In this document: in pieces, positions 33,781 through 43,357 of the stretch
Position numbering within the stretch: the stretch's first letter is position 1
How the letters are laid out: every line of letters begins with the position of its first letter
Origin: Aquimarina sediminis
GTDB lineage: Bacteria; Bacteroidota; Bacteroidia; Flavobacteriales; Flavobacteriaceae
Assembly: GCF_002895435.1 (NCBI RefSeq)
Contig: NZ_POYJ01000005.1
Location: 62,001 to 126,000, forward strand
Direction: 5' to 3'
DNA: 64,000 bases
The notes under the pieces: model-generated
Told to the model about the DNA's origin: nothing
The model's database searches: none
Seen by the model: only the letters and a program-made list of their open reading frames with translations
Made by a program: the position numbers and the translations under genes

Positions 33781-34689
33781 TTACCCAAAATCCTCTAACG
33801 CAAGACTGTTGTTTATGTGTACTCCCGAGATACTTCCATTAGATACTGCAAGAGAGACAGCACGTTTATTAGAATTGTCACCGCAAGCGTACACGCCATT
33901 GATAGTGGTTTGTTGAAAATCATCTACTTTTATCAAACCTTCTTCTGTAAATTGGCATCCTAATTTTTCTGGTATATCAGAATGCTGAATGGCATCTGGA
34001 CTCGAATAAAGAGCATCGATCTGGATTGTGGATTCGTCTTCAAAAACTACTTGCTGCATTTTTCCATTTTCATGTTTGATACGATTAATCTTTTTTTCAA
34101 TAATTTTTATATTGTTCTTTCTGATTTTGTTTGTTTGTTCTTCAGTGAGAGTTGATTTGCCATTAGTAATTAGAATAAGGTCTTTCGTGAGGTTAGCAAT
34201 TAATGGTGCATAATGATTAGCAATATCACCATTAGCCATAATCCCAGTTTTCTTGTTTTTTACTTCATATCCATGACAATAAGGGCAATGTATAATTGAT
34301 ATGCCCCAACATTCTGAATATCCTTCAATATTTGGTGGTATATCTTTCAATCCAGTAGCAAAAATTATTTTTTTTGAAATATACACATCACCTGATTGGG
34401 TTTGGATTTCAAAACCATTTTGTATTTTTCTTCCGGTAGTGGCACGTCCTTGTTTAAAAATAACAGTATTATACTGGAGAACTTGCTCCTTTGCAATGTT
34501 GGATATTTCTAATGGTGTCTTACCATCCTGGGTAAGAAAGTTATGTGAATGTGGAGTTTGTCGATTGCATGGTTTACCACTATCTATAATTAAGACACTT
34601 CTTAATGATCTACCAAGTGCCATTGCTGCTGATAAACCAGCATAACTACCGCCTACAATGATTACGTCAAAAGTATTGTTATTTGCCAT
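33781..34689 (-). CDS. Thioredoxin-reductase-like NAD(P)/FAD-dependent oxidoreductase
   Basis: 302 residues. FAD-binding GGSYAGLSAAMAL (13-25), then IIHCPYCHGYE with the redox pair Cys135 and Cys138 in C-P-Y-C, a degraded NADPH loop (GIMANGDIANHYAP where GxGxxA is expected), and the late GVYACGDNSNKRAVSLAVSNG FAD motif. Closest in layout to the thioredoxin-reductase-like group of ~300 residues that lack a thioredoxin partner nearby; the weak NADPH loop leaves the donor uncertain. No neighbour shares its direction closely. Confidence 0.85.
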   Translation of the reverse strand: MANNNTFDVIIVGGSYAGLSAAMALGRSLRSVLIIDSGKPCNRQTPHSHNFLTQDGKTPLEISNIAKEQVLQYNTVIFKQGRATTGRKIQNGFEIQTQSGDVYISKKIIFATGLKDIPPNIEGYSECWGISIIHCPYCHGYEVKNKKTGIMANGDIANHYAPLIANLTKDLILITNGKSTLTEEQTNKIRKNNIKIIEKKINRIKHENGKMQQVVFEDESTIQIDALYSSPDAIQHSDIPEKLGCQFTEEGLIKVDDFQQTTINGVYACGDNSNKRAVSLAVSNGSISGVHINNSLALEDFG

Positions 34690-35144
34690 GAAATTAAGTT
34701 TTGGTAAAGGTAACGTTCTATGTTTAATTGCAACTATGTCGCGTTAATAAAACAATGTTAATTTTGCTACTAGAAGTGTTTTAATTTTTCAATATAGAAT
34801 AATGTATAAAATGAAAACGGATAGTATTGATAGTACTATCCGTTTTAGGGTATTTAGAATGTTCGATTGATTGATGTTACAATACTTTTACAATTATCAT
34901 CTTCTGCGTCTAGAAATTTGAATAATAAAATAAAGCGGATAACTATTATTTGATTTACATTTTTGCTTCAAGACGCTCAAGATGAATTGGTATAAACCGC
35001 CATGTTTTTATGACCATTTATATCTATAGATGTTACATCTGATAAATTGTTACAGTATTTGGGAAATAATATTATCCAAGTATTAAGAAAACGATCATGG
35101 TGCAGAATTAAGATGTGCAAGTCGTTATCATACAGTATTATATA
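34690..35144. other. 455-bp intergenic region with one hairpin
   Basis: Holds a 13-bp perfect stem, AAAACGGATAGTA (34814-34826) with its complement 34834-34846, loop TTGATAG. It is 300 bp past the stop at 35145 and only weakly followed by T, so its role as terminator is uncertain. No gene or -7 box was convincing elsewhere in the gap. Confidence 0.55.
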
Positions 35145-35747
35145 TTATGATTTCTCTTCTATAATTTTATTTTTGAGATTAACGATTTCAAGAAGGGTTT
35201 GTATTTCTTTTTTGATAATTTTTCTCACAAATAGGAGTGGAACTAATGCTCCGATAATGTATGAGGTATTAATAAGTATCATTTGCCATTTGGTAAAATA
35301 TAAACTAAATTCTGGAGTAATCATATAAAAACCAATGGTATATAGTACAATAATTGTAATAGTAATTGGTCCGTGTATTCTTTTTCTAAATTTATAGAAG
35401 TCAATAGCATCATTGGTTGATTTTAAAACATCATCAACAACGTTCATTTTTTTGGATTTTAGAACACTTATCAGTTCAATAATTATTCTTATCAATAAAC
35501 CTCCTAGCATTAATCCTACTCCAATTCTACTTAGTAACTCTTTTACGGGAGCGATGTAATAGAAAAAAGCTGCTATTCCTACGAGTACGATGGAGAGAAT
35601 GATAATATTGTTATAATGAAACCGTATGCTCGAATTTTTCTTTACAATAATAGAAGATAATGTTTCATCTATAACTTGGGTGTCGCTATTAATACTTTCT
35701 TTATTTTTTTGCCATTTACGTTGTAATTCGTCAAATTCATTGTTCAT
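35145..35747 (-). CDS. 4-TM membrane protein coupled to an ECF sigma factor
   Basis: 200 residues. A hydrophilic N-terminus (~1-42) is followed by two helices (~46-68 IIILSIVLVGIAAFFYYIA, 70-92), a charged loop, and two more (~126-145, 152-172). The C-terminus is charged. The gene overlaps the sigma-factor gene by 11 bp, so the product may hold the sigma factor at the membrane as an anti-sigma (inference). I do not recognise an anti-sigma domain. Confidence 0.65.
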   Translation of the reverse strand: MNNEFDELQRKWQKNKESINSDTQVIDETLSSIIVKKNSSIRFHYNNIIILSIVLVGIAAFFYYIAPVKELLSRIGVGLMLGGLLIRIIIELISVLKSKKMNVVDDVLKSTNDAIDFYKFRKRIHGPITITIIVLYTIGFYMITPEFSLYFTKWQMILINTSYIIGALVPLLFVRKIIKKEIQTLLEIVNLKNKIIEEKS

Positions 35748-36234
35748 GATCTAGTATTTTTTTAAGTCGTTTTTTTATTCTGTGAATTTTTACTCTAACA
35801 TTAGTTGGTTTAATTCCTAATACGTTAGATATGGTGTCGTAATCCTGTCCTTCTAGAACCATCATAATTATCAATCTGTCTAACTCTTCTAATTGTCCTA
35901 TAGCTTTATATAATCCTTTTTCTGGACTTGAATCCGAGTGTTGAGGTTCATGGATCATTGTATGCTCTATCTTTTCGAGCGATAGCCTTTTCTTCTTTTT
36001 TTCCTTTCTGATATATTGTAGACATGTATTTACTGTGATTCGATATACCCATGTTTTATGGGTTGACTGTCCTTTGAAGTTTTCAAGAGCATTCCAAATG
36101 TTAATAAACACTTCTTGGGATAAATCATTGGCGATATCGATATCTCCTTTCATAAAACCAAGGCACATTTGTTTGACCATTGGATAGCATTCATGATAAA
36201 CAGTTTCAAAAAGTTTTTGGTTCTTTTTACTCAT
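35737..36234 (-). CDS. ECF-type RNA polymerase sigma factor (non-FecR)
   Basis: 165 residues. Region 2: ANDLSQEVFINIWNALENF and THKTWVYRITVNTCLQYIRKEKKK. Region 4: LDRLIIMMVLEGQDYDTISN and LGIKPTNVRVKIHRIKKRLK. Unlike the two FecR-linked sigma genes, it is followed by a 4-TM protein gene overlapping by 11 bp, and preceded by an alpha/beta hydrolase gene overlapping by 8 bp, so all three are tightly coupled. The trigger is unknown. Confidence 0.9.
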   Translation of the reverse strand: MSKKNQKLFETVYHECYPMVKQMCLGFMKGDIDIANDLSQEVFINIWNALENFKGQSTHKTWVYRITVNTCLQYIRKEKKKKRLSLEKIEHTMIHEPQHSDSSPEKGLYKAIGQLEELDRLIIMMVLEGQDYDTISNVLGIKPTNVRVKIHRIKKRLKKILDHEQ

Positions 36235-37066
36235 GTGTCAGAAAAGAATTTACTTGTGCATAAAACCATTCTGGTTGATCAAACATAATAAAGTGTTTAC
36301 TATCTACAGCCATTTTGATAGTTTTGTTTTTTAATGTAGCATATTGCTTTTCAAAATTTGGTTTAGCTATTTCTACAGAAGGAAATGAAGCTCCTAAAAT
36401 TAGGGTTTTTGCGGTTATTTTATCAGTTACTTTTCGTAAATCTAGTTTTAATAAATCTGTATATCCATATACATATGTTTTGCGATCTGCTTCTAACATC
36501 CAGTTGATTAAAGTATTAACTTTGTCTTTATTGTTGGTCATGTTTTGGGCCATCATGGTAGTAGTTTGCTTAAATTGATCTTCTTTCATTTCTAGCATTT
36601 GCTTATTATAAGGGCTGTCATATTGTATTTGACTTTCTGGTACGCCGGGCATCATTAATTCACGCATGCAAGGAAGAGCATCAACAATTACTAATTTGGT
36701 TATAGTACTAGGTAATTCTGCAGCTAGATCCGTAGCCAAATTTCCTCCCATACTATGACCTATGATTACTACGTCAGTTAAGTTTTTGTTTTTAATATAT
36801 TCAATCAACTCTTTTTTGATCGTATTATACCACGGCATTGCTATTGGGCTATTACCATTAAAACCAGCATACGAAACAAGATGGGTTTCTTTTTCAGAAG
36901 TTAAATGATCCACTGTTTCTTGCCAAATTGATCCAGGAGTAGTAAAACCGGGTAGAAATAATACAGGTTTCCCTTTTCCCATTACTTCGGTTTTTATGGC
37001 TGGTGCTTGACCGAATCCTAAGTTAATAATTGCTAATAGTAGAAGTGTAATTTTAAATGTTTTCAT
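36227..37066 (-). CDS. Secreted alpha/beta hydrolase
   Basis: 279 residues from the ATG at 37066, which gives a signal peptide ending INLGFGQ. KPVLFLPGFTTPGSIW holds the oxyanion loop, VVIGHSMGGNLATDLA the nucleophile Ser in G-H-S-M-G, and MAVDSKHFIMFDQPEWF the catalytic His. A central lid of helices contains MMPGVPESQIQYDSPYN. It is the first gene of an overlapping set with a sigma factor and a 4-TM protein. Substrate unknown. The frame opens at 37117 but the extra residues are basic and precede the signal peptide. Confidence 0.82.
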   Translation of the reverse strand: MKTFKITLLLLAIINLGFGQAPAIKTEVMGKGKPVLFLPGFTTPGSIWQETVDHLTSEKETHLVSYAGFNGNSPIAMPWYNTIKKELIEYIKNKNLTDVVIIGHSMGGNLATDLAAELPSTITKLVIVDALPCMRELMMPGVPESQIQYDSPYNKQMLEMKEDQFKQTTTMMAQNMTNNKDKVNTLINWMLEADRKTYVYGYTDLLKLDLRKVTDKITAKTLILGASFPSVEIAKPNFEKQYATLKNKTIKMAVDSKHFIMFDQPEWFYAQVNSFLTHE

Positions 37067-37243
37067 ATCTCTGTTTTTAGTATTTCTTTTAATTATTTTC
37101 CTCTTTGATGCAGGCAACTTTAAATTGTTACACCTTGGATGAAAAAAAAGATATCCATCAAGTTTTTTAATTGTAATGGAGAGAGATATTACTCAAAAGT
37201 AAAGGACTATTTTATAGCAAAAGTTTTGAATATATTAATAGGA

Positions 37244-37699
37244 TTAATGTAGAGATGAATTATTATACTGCCACAAAACATTTACAATTTTCCAGGTCCC
37301 ATTTATTTTTGCAATATGCATATAATCTATCCAATCATCTGCAATGAGTTTAATTGAAGCTGTCCTGTCTGAAACATCTAGTAGAATAACTTCTTTTTTT
37401 GGATTTTCAGGAAATTTATCTCCTTTACTATTATAGAATTCTGAGAGAATAACCATAAAATCTGTAAAAGTTTCGCGCAGATACTCTTTACCCGTAGCTT
37501 TATTTTTGGCAAAGGTTCTTTTTACCATTCTTGGATGGGCAGCCCGTTCAAATTGTTTTGGGTTTGTATTATGTTGTGCTTCTATGTAATCAAGAGCAAC
37601 CTGTTTGATATCAAGAGAATCTTGTATGGATTGTGCATTTGTGTTACCTACAGAAATAACAACTATAAAGGTTAGGCTTAGTCTGGATAAAATTTTCAT
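37244..37699 (-). CDS. Secreted NTF2-like (putative lumazine-binding family) protein
   Basis: About 151 residues from the ATG at 37699, with a signal peptide (~1-21, ending TNAQ). The mature part matches the Lumazine_bd_2/SnoaL-type fold: QVALDYIEAQHNTNPKQFERAAHPRMVKRTF, then RTASIKLIADDWIDYMHIAKINGTWKIVNVLW, the classic final strands. No enzyme activity is established for such proteins. It stands alone upstream of the AraC/7TM gene region. Confidence 0.8.
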   Translation of the reverse strand: MKILSRLSLTFIVVISVGNTNAQSIQDSLDIKQVALDYIEAQHNTNPKQFERAAHPRMVKRTFAKNKATGKEYLRETFTDFMVILSEFYNSKGDKFPENPKKEVILLDVSDRTASIKLIADDWIDYMHIAKINGTWKIVNVLWQYNNSSLH

Positions 37700-37843
37700 C
37701 GAAAAAGAATTTTGTTTCAACCTTAAAAGTATGTGATATATAGTAATAAGGTTTGAAAGTTATCTTAAATATTCTAGAGAATTTTAAGAGCAGGGTTTGA
37801 CTTAGGTAATCTTCAATGGCGAAAAAGGGGGTGAGGTACTTTT

Positions 37844-38962
37844 TTAATTGTTTTTTATCTTCAAATCAGAAAAATATTCTTTAGGCGAAATTCCCATTAA
37901 CTTTTTAAATGACTTATTGAAGGTAGTTTTAGAATTAAAACCAGCTTCTTGCGCTAATCCAAAAAAAGTAAAATTTTTAGCTTCATCTTTTTTTGCTAAT
38001 TCTACAAATTCTTTAATTCGATAATAGTTAATGTATTCAAAGAAATTCATGCCAATATTTTCATTCAATAATCGAGCAATTTCGGGACTGCTTACTCCTA
38101 GCATATCTGCAAGTTCGGCTTTTAATAATTTTCTATTAAGATAAGGCTTCTTTTCCTCCATTAGCTGATCTAATTTATCTTGTAGATTGTCTAAATCTGT
38201 TTTAGATAGTTTTGAATGAACATATTTTTTATGCTCTACTTTGGTGACTGTTTTGAATAAATCGGGAGTAATCATATTGTAATAGGCAATAAAAAGTATA
38301 ATGAGAGCAATACTAAGCCAAATAGTTTCTCTTGCTGACCTTTCTATAGTTTTATATCCCAAAATGCTTATAAAGTAAACAATAACCCAGCATAGTAAAC
38401 AAATGCCAATTGCAACTAAAAAATTTAAAAAAAATTGTGTTTTTATTGTGTAGCTCAATTCATTACGAAGTTTTTTTCTGAAGGTGTAAAATAGTTGTAG
38501 GCTCATTGCCCAATAGGTGATATTGAATAATAATCCTATACCAATAAAAATGGTTATAGTGCGAAATAACTCTCCACTTTTAACTCTTTCACCAATTACT
38601 TCATCAGAAGGTAACATAAAGCTGAATATGACAAAAAGTATATAAAACACTCCAGGGATATAATGCAATAAATCTTGGTAAGAAAAGCGTTTGTTAAACA
38701 AAGAAGATCTAGTAAATAGGTATATAGTAGATCCAAAAAGAAGAGTTGAAAACTCAGAAAAGGCAATTAACCGAAAGTTTTTACCGAAAATATCCGAAAT
38801 ATAAAGGATTCTACCGGATAGACCAATTACAAGCACAAATACTAAAAAAGCGATATAGCCATTTATATTTTTTCTGTTTTTGGGAGATACTGCGTAGATA
38901 AAAAGTAAAAACAGACTCTGAAAGTAGCCAAAATAAACGAGTTGATTTAGTATTGCTTGCAT
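37844..38962 (-). CDS. Membrane-bound AraC family transcriptional regulator
   Basis: 372 residues. The N-terminal ~230 residues form about seven transmembrane helices (for example IAFLVFVLVIGLSGRILYI and FFLNFLVAIGICLLCWVIVY), followed by an AraC double HTH (~255-370) with LKAELADMLGVSSPEIARLL and FFGLAQEAGFNSKTTFNKSFKKLMGISPKEYF. Such proteins sense a signal in or across the membrane and regulate nearby genes; the target here may be the 39021 gene. A hairpin overlies its leader. Confidence 0.87.
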   Translation of the reverse strand: MQAILNQLVYFGYFQSLFLLFIYAVSPKNRKNINGYIAFLVFVLVIGLSGRILYISDIFGKNFRLIAFSEFSTLLFGSTIYLFTRSSLFNKRFSYQDLLHYIPGVFYILFVIFSFMLPSDEVIGERVKSGELFRTITIFIGIGLLFNITYWAMSLQLFYTFRKKLRNELSYTIKTQFFLNFLVAIGICLLCWVIVYFISILGYKTIERSARETIWLSIALIILFIAYYNMITPDLFKTVTKVEHKKYVHSKLSKTDLDNLQDKLDQLMEEKKPYLNRKLLKAELADMLGVSSPEIARLLNENIGMNFFEYINYYRIKEFVELAKKDEAKNFTFFGLAQEAGFNSKTTFNKSFKKLMGISPKEYFSDLKIKNN

Positions 38963-38974
38963 AAAATTGTATTA

Positions 38975-38999
38975 AGCAGACTATATGTAATAGTCTGCT
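38975..38999 (-). promoter_or_regulatory. Hairpin just 5' of the membrane AraC regulator
   Basis: Perfect 10-bp stem AGCAGACTAT/ATAGTCTGCT with loop ATGTA, starting 12 nt upstream of the ATG at 38962 and 21 nt past the stop of the preceding gene. It could terminate that gene or block the start region. Confidence 0.5.
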
Positions 39000-39020
39000 C
39001 ATTTATTGGTCTAAAAATAA

Positions 39021-39722
39021 CTACTTAATCTGAAACTGATTTACATGTTTAATTGAACTGTGGTTCATTTCTAAATTTTTTGTGTAAAATTTGTTAAAAG
39101 CAGCTTTATCTTTCCATTCGGTAATAACTAAATAATCCGGGTTATGGTAATATCCAAATGGAGAGTTACCATCCATTAATTCTAATCGTATTTGCCCACC
39201 AGTATTTTTAACATTCTGTACCCATTCTTGTTTGAATTTTTTAATAGAAGAATTGTCTTTTTTCCAATATGCTGTGACTATATTAAATTTTTCTGGATTA
39301 ATATCAAATGAAAGATCTTCTTTTAACTCATAATAGGTTAAGTTAAAAGAAGACCAGATGTTTCTTCTTTCCTGATGAAAATCGGGCATAACTTCTTCTA
39401 TTTTCTTTAAGAATTCTTTTCTGCCTTGTAAATTATCCCAATATCCTAAAATCATTGCCTGTGGGTGATAATTACCTTGAGTTGGAGTTTCTTCTATTTT
39501 GTATCCGGGTAAACTATGATATCCAACTTTCTCGGCGACAGGAAATACTGTTTTGAAATAATTTTGAAGTTTTTCTTTGGTTTCGGGTTTAGTACCTAGA
39601 AATAAGATATCAAATGCTTGCCCTTTTTTTAATGTATAAGACTTTGTTTTTGATTGAGCATTTATAGACATAAAAGAGGCGGTCAAAAATAGGATAAGCA
39701 AAGAAGTTTTTGAAAATTTCAT
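39021..39722 (-). CDS. Secreted protein with two ferredoxin-like (ABM/NIPSNAP-like) halves
   Basis: 233 residues with a signal peptide (~1-22, ending SINAQ). The mature protein looks like two dimeric-alpha/beta-barrel-type repeats: FKTVFPVAEKVGYHSLPGYK and AMILGYWDNLQGRKEFL in the first half; NIVTAYWKKDNSSIKKFKQEW and YLVITEWKDKAAFNKFY in the second. I cannot name the family more closely. A -7-like TACATTTG (reverse of 39761-39768) could start its transcript about 32 nt upstream. Confidence 0.6.
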   Translation of the reverse strand: MKFSKTSLLILFLTASFMSINAQSKTKSYTLKKGQAFDILFLGTKPETKEKLQNYFKTVFPVAEKVGYHSLPGYKIEETPTQGNYHPQAMILGYWDNLQGRKEFLKKIEEVMPDFHQERRNIWSSFNLTYYELKEDLSFDINPEKFNIVTAYWKKDNSSIKKFKQEWVQNVKNTGGQIRLELMDGNSPFGYYHNPDYLVITEWKDKAAFNKFYTKNLEMNHSSIKHVNQFQIK

Positions 39723-40062
39723 GTGGTTTTTATATTTTAATTAATAATTCTAGTACAAGACAAATGTATACGCTATCATTTGTTAATTGTTGAAAAACCC
39801 ATGTATAAAGGCACATATACCGTATGCGTACATTTTAAATAGAAGAAAAATACATACTACTTTTTTAAGTACTTGTTTAAAACCAAAATTATGGCATTAA
39901 GTAGATATATTTAAAGTCTATGATTACTCATTCCTTTACTAATTTATCTCAAAGAGTATATATTATTAAAAGAAATACCATACAAGCATTATAAAAATAT
40001 TCTGTCTTCAGGTATGAATAGTTTAGGAGAATAGATTGTAAACAACTTTATTGTTAATAGAT
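39723..40062. other. Intergenic region, possible promoter only
   Basis: 340 bp. The only signal I see is TACATTTG on the minus strand (39761-39768), a possible -7 box for the 39021-39722 gene. No gene, long repeat or strong hairpin. Confidence 0.4.
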
Positions 40063-40599
40063 TTAAGATGTCATATGGTCTTTCGAAACAGAAAAAATCA
40101 CATTATCAGGGTTGTCATTATCTTTTCTATGTGCTATATGCTCAAATTTATTTTTAATTAGAAGCTTTTTTGAGCCTTCATTATTTTTATGGGTATATGC
40201 TTCTATACTTTCCAGAGATAAAGTATTAAAACCATAATCCAAGATGCATTCTAATGCTTCATTCATAATTCCTTTTTGATGAAACTTGGGATGTAGGTCA
40301 TACCCAACTTCTGCTATTTTTTTATCTTCAGAGAAATTCCATAGACAAATGGTACCTATAAGTTCGGTGTTTTGATTCGTACTAATTCCCCAAAAAATCC
40401 AATCCTCTTCTTCAATTCCTTTATTTATTTTATTAATAAAAGCTATAGCTTCTTCTGTTGAGTTAGTTTTTGGTCTTTTGACAAATTGATTAACAATTTC
40501 ATTAGATCTTAAAAAGAGAATAACTTTGGCATCACGTTCTTCTAATCGTCTTAGAGATAATCTATTGGTTTGTAATTTTGGAAAAGGAATAAATGTCAT
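40063..40599 (-). CDS. GNAT family N-acetyltransferase (RimJ/RimL-like)
   Basis: 178 residues, cytoplasmic. TNRLSLRRLEERDAKVILFL is the RimJ/RimL-type start. IGTICLWNFSEDKKIAEVGYDLHPKFHQKGIMNEAL contains the acetyl-CoA pyrophosphate loop (here HPKFHQKGIM; consensus Q/R-x-x-G-x-G/A), and the later SLESIEAYTHKNNEGSKKLLIKNKFEHIA is the N-x-x-S-x-x-L-x-x-x-x-F motif. Probably acetylates an N-terminus or amine; target unknown. Confidence 0.88.
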   Translation of the reverse strand: MTFIPFPKLQTNRLSLRRLEERDAKVILFLRSNEIVNQFVKRPKTNSTEEAIAFINKINKGIEEEDWIFWGISTNQNTELIGTICLWNFSEDKKIAEVGYDLHPKFHQKGIMNEALECILDYGFNTLSLESIEAYTHKNNEGSKKLLIKNKFEHIAHRKDNDNPDNVIFSVSKDHMTS

Positions 40600-40714
40600 T
40601 ATTTTGATATTCTTGTTTTGATTTACTTTATAGAGAAGAGTATGGTAGAGTATTTATTAGGTATTGTTCTGTTTTTATATTTGGTTGATTAACGTTTTCT
40701 AATATAAAAATGTT

Positions 40715-41533
40715 TCATAGACTCGTATTTGACATTAAAAGATTTAGTATATTTTTTATTGGATACAATTCCGAAGGAATATTGGTAATTGATTCTAATG
40801 CACTACTCCCTACAATTGTAAAATTAGCTCTAAGAGATAAAATATATGCTTCGGCATCTTTAACGGTTATGCCATTTGCTACCTTATAGTAAGTTTTATC
40901 ATAATCAGTTGGGTCCAGACAATCAAAATCGAAATGTAAGTATAGATGAGAGATGTTTTTTGATTTTAATGTTTCTATCAATTCATTTGTATTCATTTGT
41001 TTAGGTGCATAAATAGATCCTTCGTTAATTCGCTTTTTTTCAGCGTTGTCGATATCTCGTAAACCTATATAATGAATTTGAGAAGCTTGGATAGTAGAGA
41101 ATAAAAGGTTATTCATATTCTTTTCTCCTTCCCCTAGCAATGTTCTAAGTGGCATCCCATGAAAATTGCAGCTCGGAGAGTCGCAGGGACGATTGATATC
41201 TGCATGTGCATCAAACCAGATAACGCCTAGATTTGGATACTTTTTATTTAAATACGATACAGGGACAATTTCGAGACCACAATCCCCACCGATAGTTCGA
41301 ATTGTAGCAGGGTTTGAGGTCTCGATTTCTTTTTTTAGTCTGGAAAGTTGCTCTGTTATAGCATCATAATTATTAATACAATATTGTTGGATACCATCTT
41401 TTCCTGCTTTTAAATCAGAAAGAGGAATACTAATAAATTCTGAATCGTTTACATATTCAAGTACTGTCTTAGCTCCAGATTCGATATTTGTACCTGTACC
41501 AGATCCTTGCCATTGCGGAAAATATATTTTCAT
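40715..41533 (-). CDS. Arginase/ureohydrolase family protein with altered metal motif
   Basis: 272 residues. Metal motifs: GGDCG (82-86), where arginases and agmatinases usually have GGDHS, so the manganese-binding His is Cys85; FDAHAD (107-112) is intact with Asp108, His110 and Asp112; HFDFDCLDP (200-208) has Asp202 and Asp204. NFHGMP (123-128) is the substrate loop. It could hydrolyse a guanidino compound with an altered metal site, or have a different activity. Not adjacent to the ornithine-cyclodeaminase-like gene (7 kb away). Confidence 0.82.
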   Translation of the reverse strand: MKIYFPQWQGSGTGTNIESGAKTVLEYVNDSEFISIPLSDLKAGKDGIQQYCINNYDAITEQLSRLKKEIETSNPATIRTIGGDCGLEIVPVSYLNKKYPNLGVIWFDAHADINRPCDSPSCNFHGMPLRTLLGEGEKNMNNLLFSTIQASQIHYIGLRDIDNAEKKRINEGSIYAPKQMNTNELIETLKSKNISHLYLHFDFDCLDPTDYDKTYYKVANGITVKDAEAYILSLRANFTIVGSSALESITNIPSELYPIKNILNLLMSNTSL

Positions 41534-41598
41534 TTTTATACTTTTTTTAGATATCTAATAATTAGAGGAATAAAGATAAAAACGAATTCAATAGAATA

Positions 41599-43254
41599 TT
41601 ACAATGCTTTTATATTTATATAAAAATTAGGATCAATAGTAATTTTATCTCCACTAAATTCTTTAGTTTGCCATTGAGCATTTGGTTGTATCCATTGTGA
41701 GGAGCCATCATCAATAAAAAGTCTTACTGGCATATCAAATTTGTCTACAATGTTGGAATAGCGGTATTTTAATTTTCCTTTTTCAAATGCATACTCCAAC
41801 GTTGGAATTCTTGTATCTCTAAGATACTGGTCAAAAAACTGAGTGAGATCAATATTGGTTTCTCTACTAATAAACTCCTCTATCTGCTGCGTAGTTACGG
41901 TTTGATGGTAAAAGGTTTTATTAAGACCTCTAAGGATTTGCCTCCATTTCTCATCATCTTCGATTAATTGGCGCAGTGTGTGTAACATATTAGAACCCTT
42001 ATAATACATATCACCCGAGCCTTCTTTATTTACATCATAAACTCCTATAATCGGAATATCATTTTGAATACTTTTTCTTGTTCCTATCACATATTCCGAA
42101 GCTGCTTTTTTACCATAGTGATAATCTAAAAATATACTTTCTGAATATGCTGTAAAACTCTCATGTACCCACATGTCTGCTATATCTTTATTGGTAATGT
42201 TATTGGCAAACCACTCATGACCAGACTCATGTATTATTAAAAAATCGAATTTCATCCCCCATCCGGAGCCAGAGAGATCTCTACCTAGGTACCCTTTGAG
42301 ATACTTATTGCCATATGTAACAGAGCTTTGATGTTCCATACCTAGATATGGTGCTTCTACAATTTTAAAACTATCTTCATAAAAAGGATAAGGACCAAAC
42401 CAGTGTTCAAAAGCCTTCATCATTTTTGGAGCATCTTTAAAATGTTCTTTAGCTTTTTCGAGATTATCTCTAAGTACATAGTAGTCCATATCCAAAACTC
42501 CTTTTTCTCCGTTGTATTTTTCTCCAAAGTGCACATAATCTCCAATATTAATATTCACGCCATAGTTATTAATTGGATTACATACAAACCAATGAAATGT
42601 TTTGGTATTATCCTTATGCTCTTCTACTTTGCGAAGTCTACCATTAGAAACATTTATAAGATCTTTTGGAACATTAACACTAATGAGAAGACTATCTACT
42701 TCATCATACATATGGTCTTTATTAGGCCACCATATACTAGCTCCCAACCCCTGACATGAAGAAGCTACGAAATGTTTGCCATTTTGATCTTTTTTCCAAG
42801 AAATACCACCATCCCATGGAGCATTAACTGCTTCACGAGGTTTCCCACTATAATAAACATCTATTGCATTTATACTTCCTTCTTTTTGTTGGGTTGGCAG
42901 GGTTATAAAATGAGCATTACCATCAGAGGTAACCTTTAACCGTTTATCATTTTGAAGTACTTTTTTTATTTGTAGAGGTGGTTGCAAATCTATTTGCATC
43001 ACATTATGTTTTTTCAAGACTTTATATTGGATAGTGTTTTTTCCAGAGATTGTTCTTTTATCTGGATCAACTGCTATATCCAAATGATAATAAGTTAGAT
43101 CCCACCACTCTCGTTCTGGAGTAATTGATCCTCTTAAGGTATCTTGTTTTGTAAATTGTAATTCTTTTGCAGAGAAAAGAGTAGTGTCGGATTCTTGGGC
43201 AGACAATAGGCTAAAACTTAAAATACTAAGGGCTATGGTATAAAAGGTATTCAT
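41599..43254 (-). CDS. M1 family metallopeptidase (aminopeptidase N-like)
   Basis: 551 residues with a signal peptide (~1-20). N-terminal beta-saddle (~45-240, YHLDIAVDPDKRTISGKNTI), then the thermolysin-like domain: GMEHQS (305-310), where GAMEN is usual, zinc motif HESGH (342-346) and the third ligand Glu365 in WVHESF. A short C-terminal part (~480-551) replaces the long helical domain of aminopeptidase N, as in other Bacteroidota M1 proteins of this length. Secreted or periplasmic, and likely removes N-terminal residues from imported or surface peptides. Reads in the same direction as M28 (104 bp away). Confidence 0.9.
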   Translation of the reverse strand: MNTFYTIALSILSFSLLSAQESDTTLFSAKELQFTKQDTLRGSITPEREWWDLTYYHLDIAVDPDKRTISGKNTIQYKVLKKHNVMQIDLQPPLQIKKVLQNDKRLKVTSDGNAHFITLPTQQKEGSINAIDVYYSGKPREAVNAPWDGGISWKKDQNGKHFVASSCQGLGASIWWPNKDHMYDEVDSLLISVNVPKDLINVSNGRLRKVEEHKDNTKTFHWFVCNPINNYGVNINIGDYVHFGEKYNGEKGVLDMDYYVLRDNLEKAKEHFKDAPKMMKAFEHWFGPYPFYEDSFKIVEAPYLGMEHQSSVTYGNKYLKGYLGRDLSGSGWGMKFDFLIIHESGHEWFANNITNKDIADMWVHESFTAYSESIFLDYHYGKKAASEYVIGTRKSIQNDIPIIGVYDVNKEGSGDMYYKGSNMLHTLRQLIEDDEKWRQILRGLNKTFYHQTVTTQQIEEFISRETNIDLTQFFDQYLRDTRIPTLEYAFEKGKLKYRYSNIVDKFDMPVRLFIDDGSSQWIQPNAQWQTKEFSGDKITIDPNFYINIKAL

Positions 43255-43357
43255 CTGTTTTAATTTATAATTTTTTTATAAGTTGAATTTGAGTCTGCAT
43301 AATAGTCATTTTGTGCGAGTTTGTGAAATTTATGATTCGCAACTTGAAGGTATTATC

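Noticed and set aside
35047..35328. 93-residue frame on the + strand
   Set aside because: Mostly antisense to the 4-TM protein gene; no independent support.
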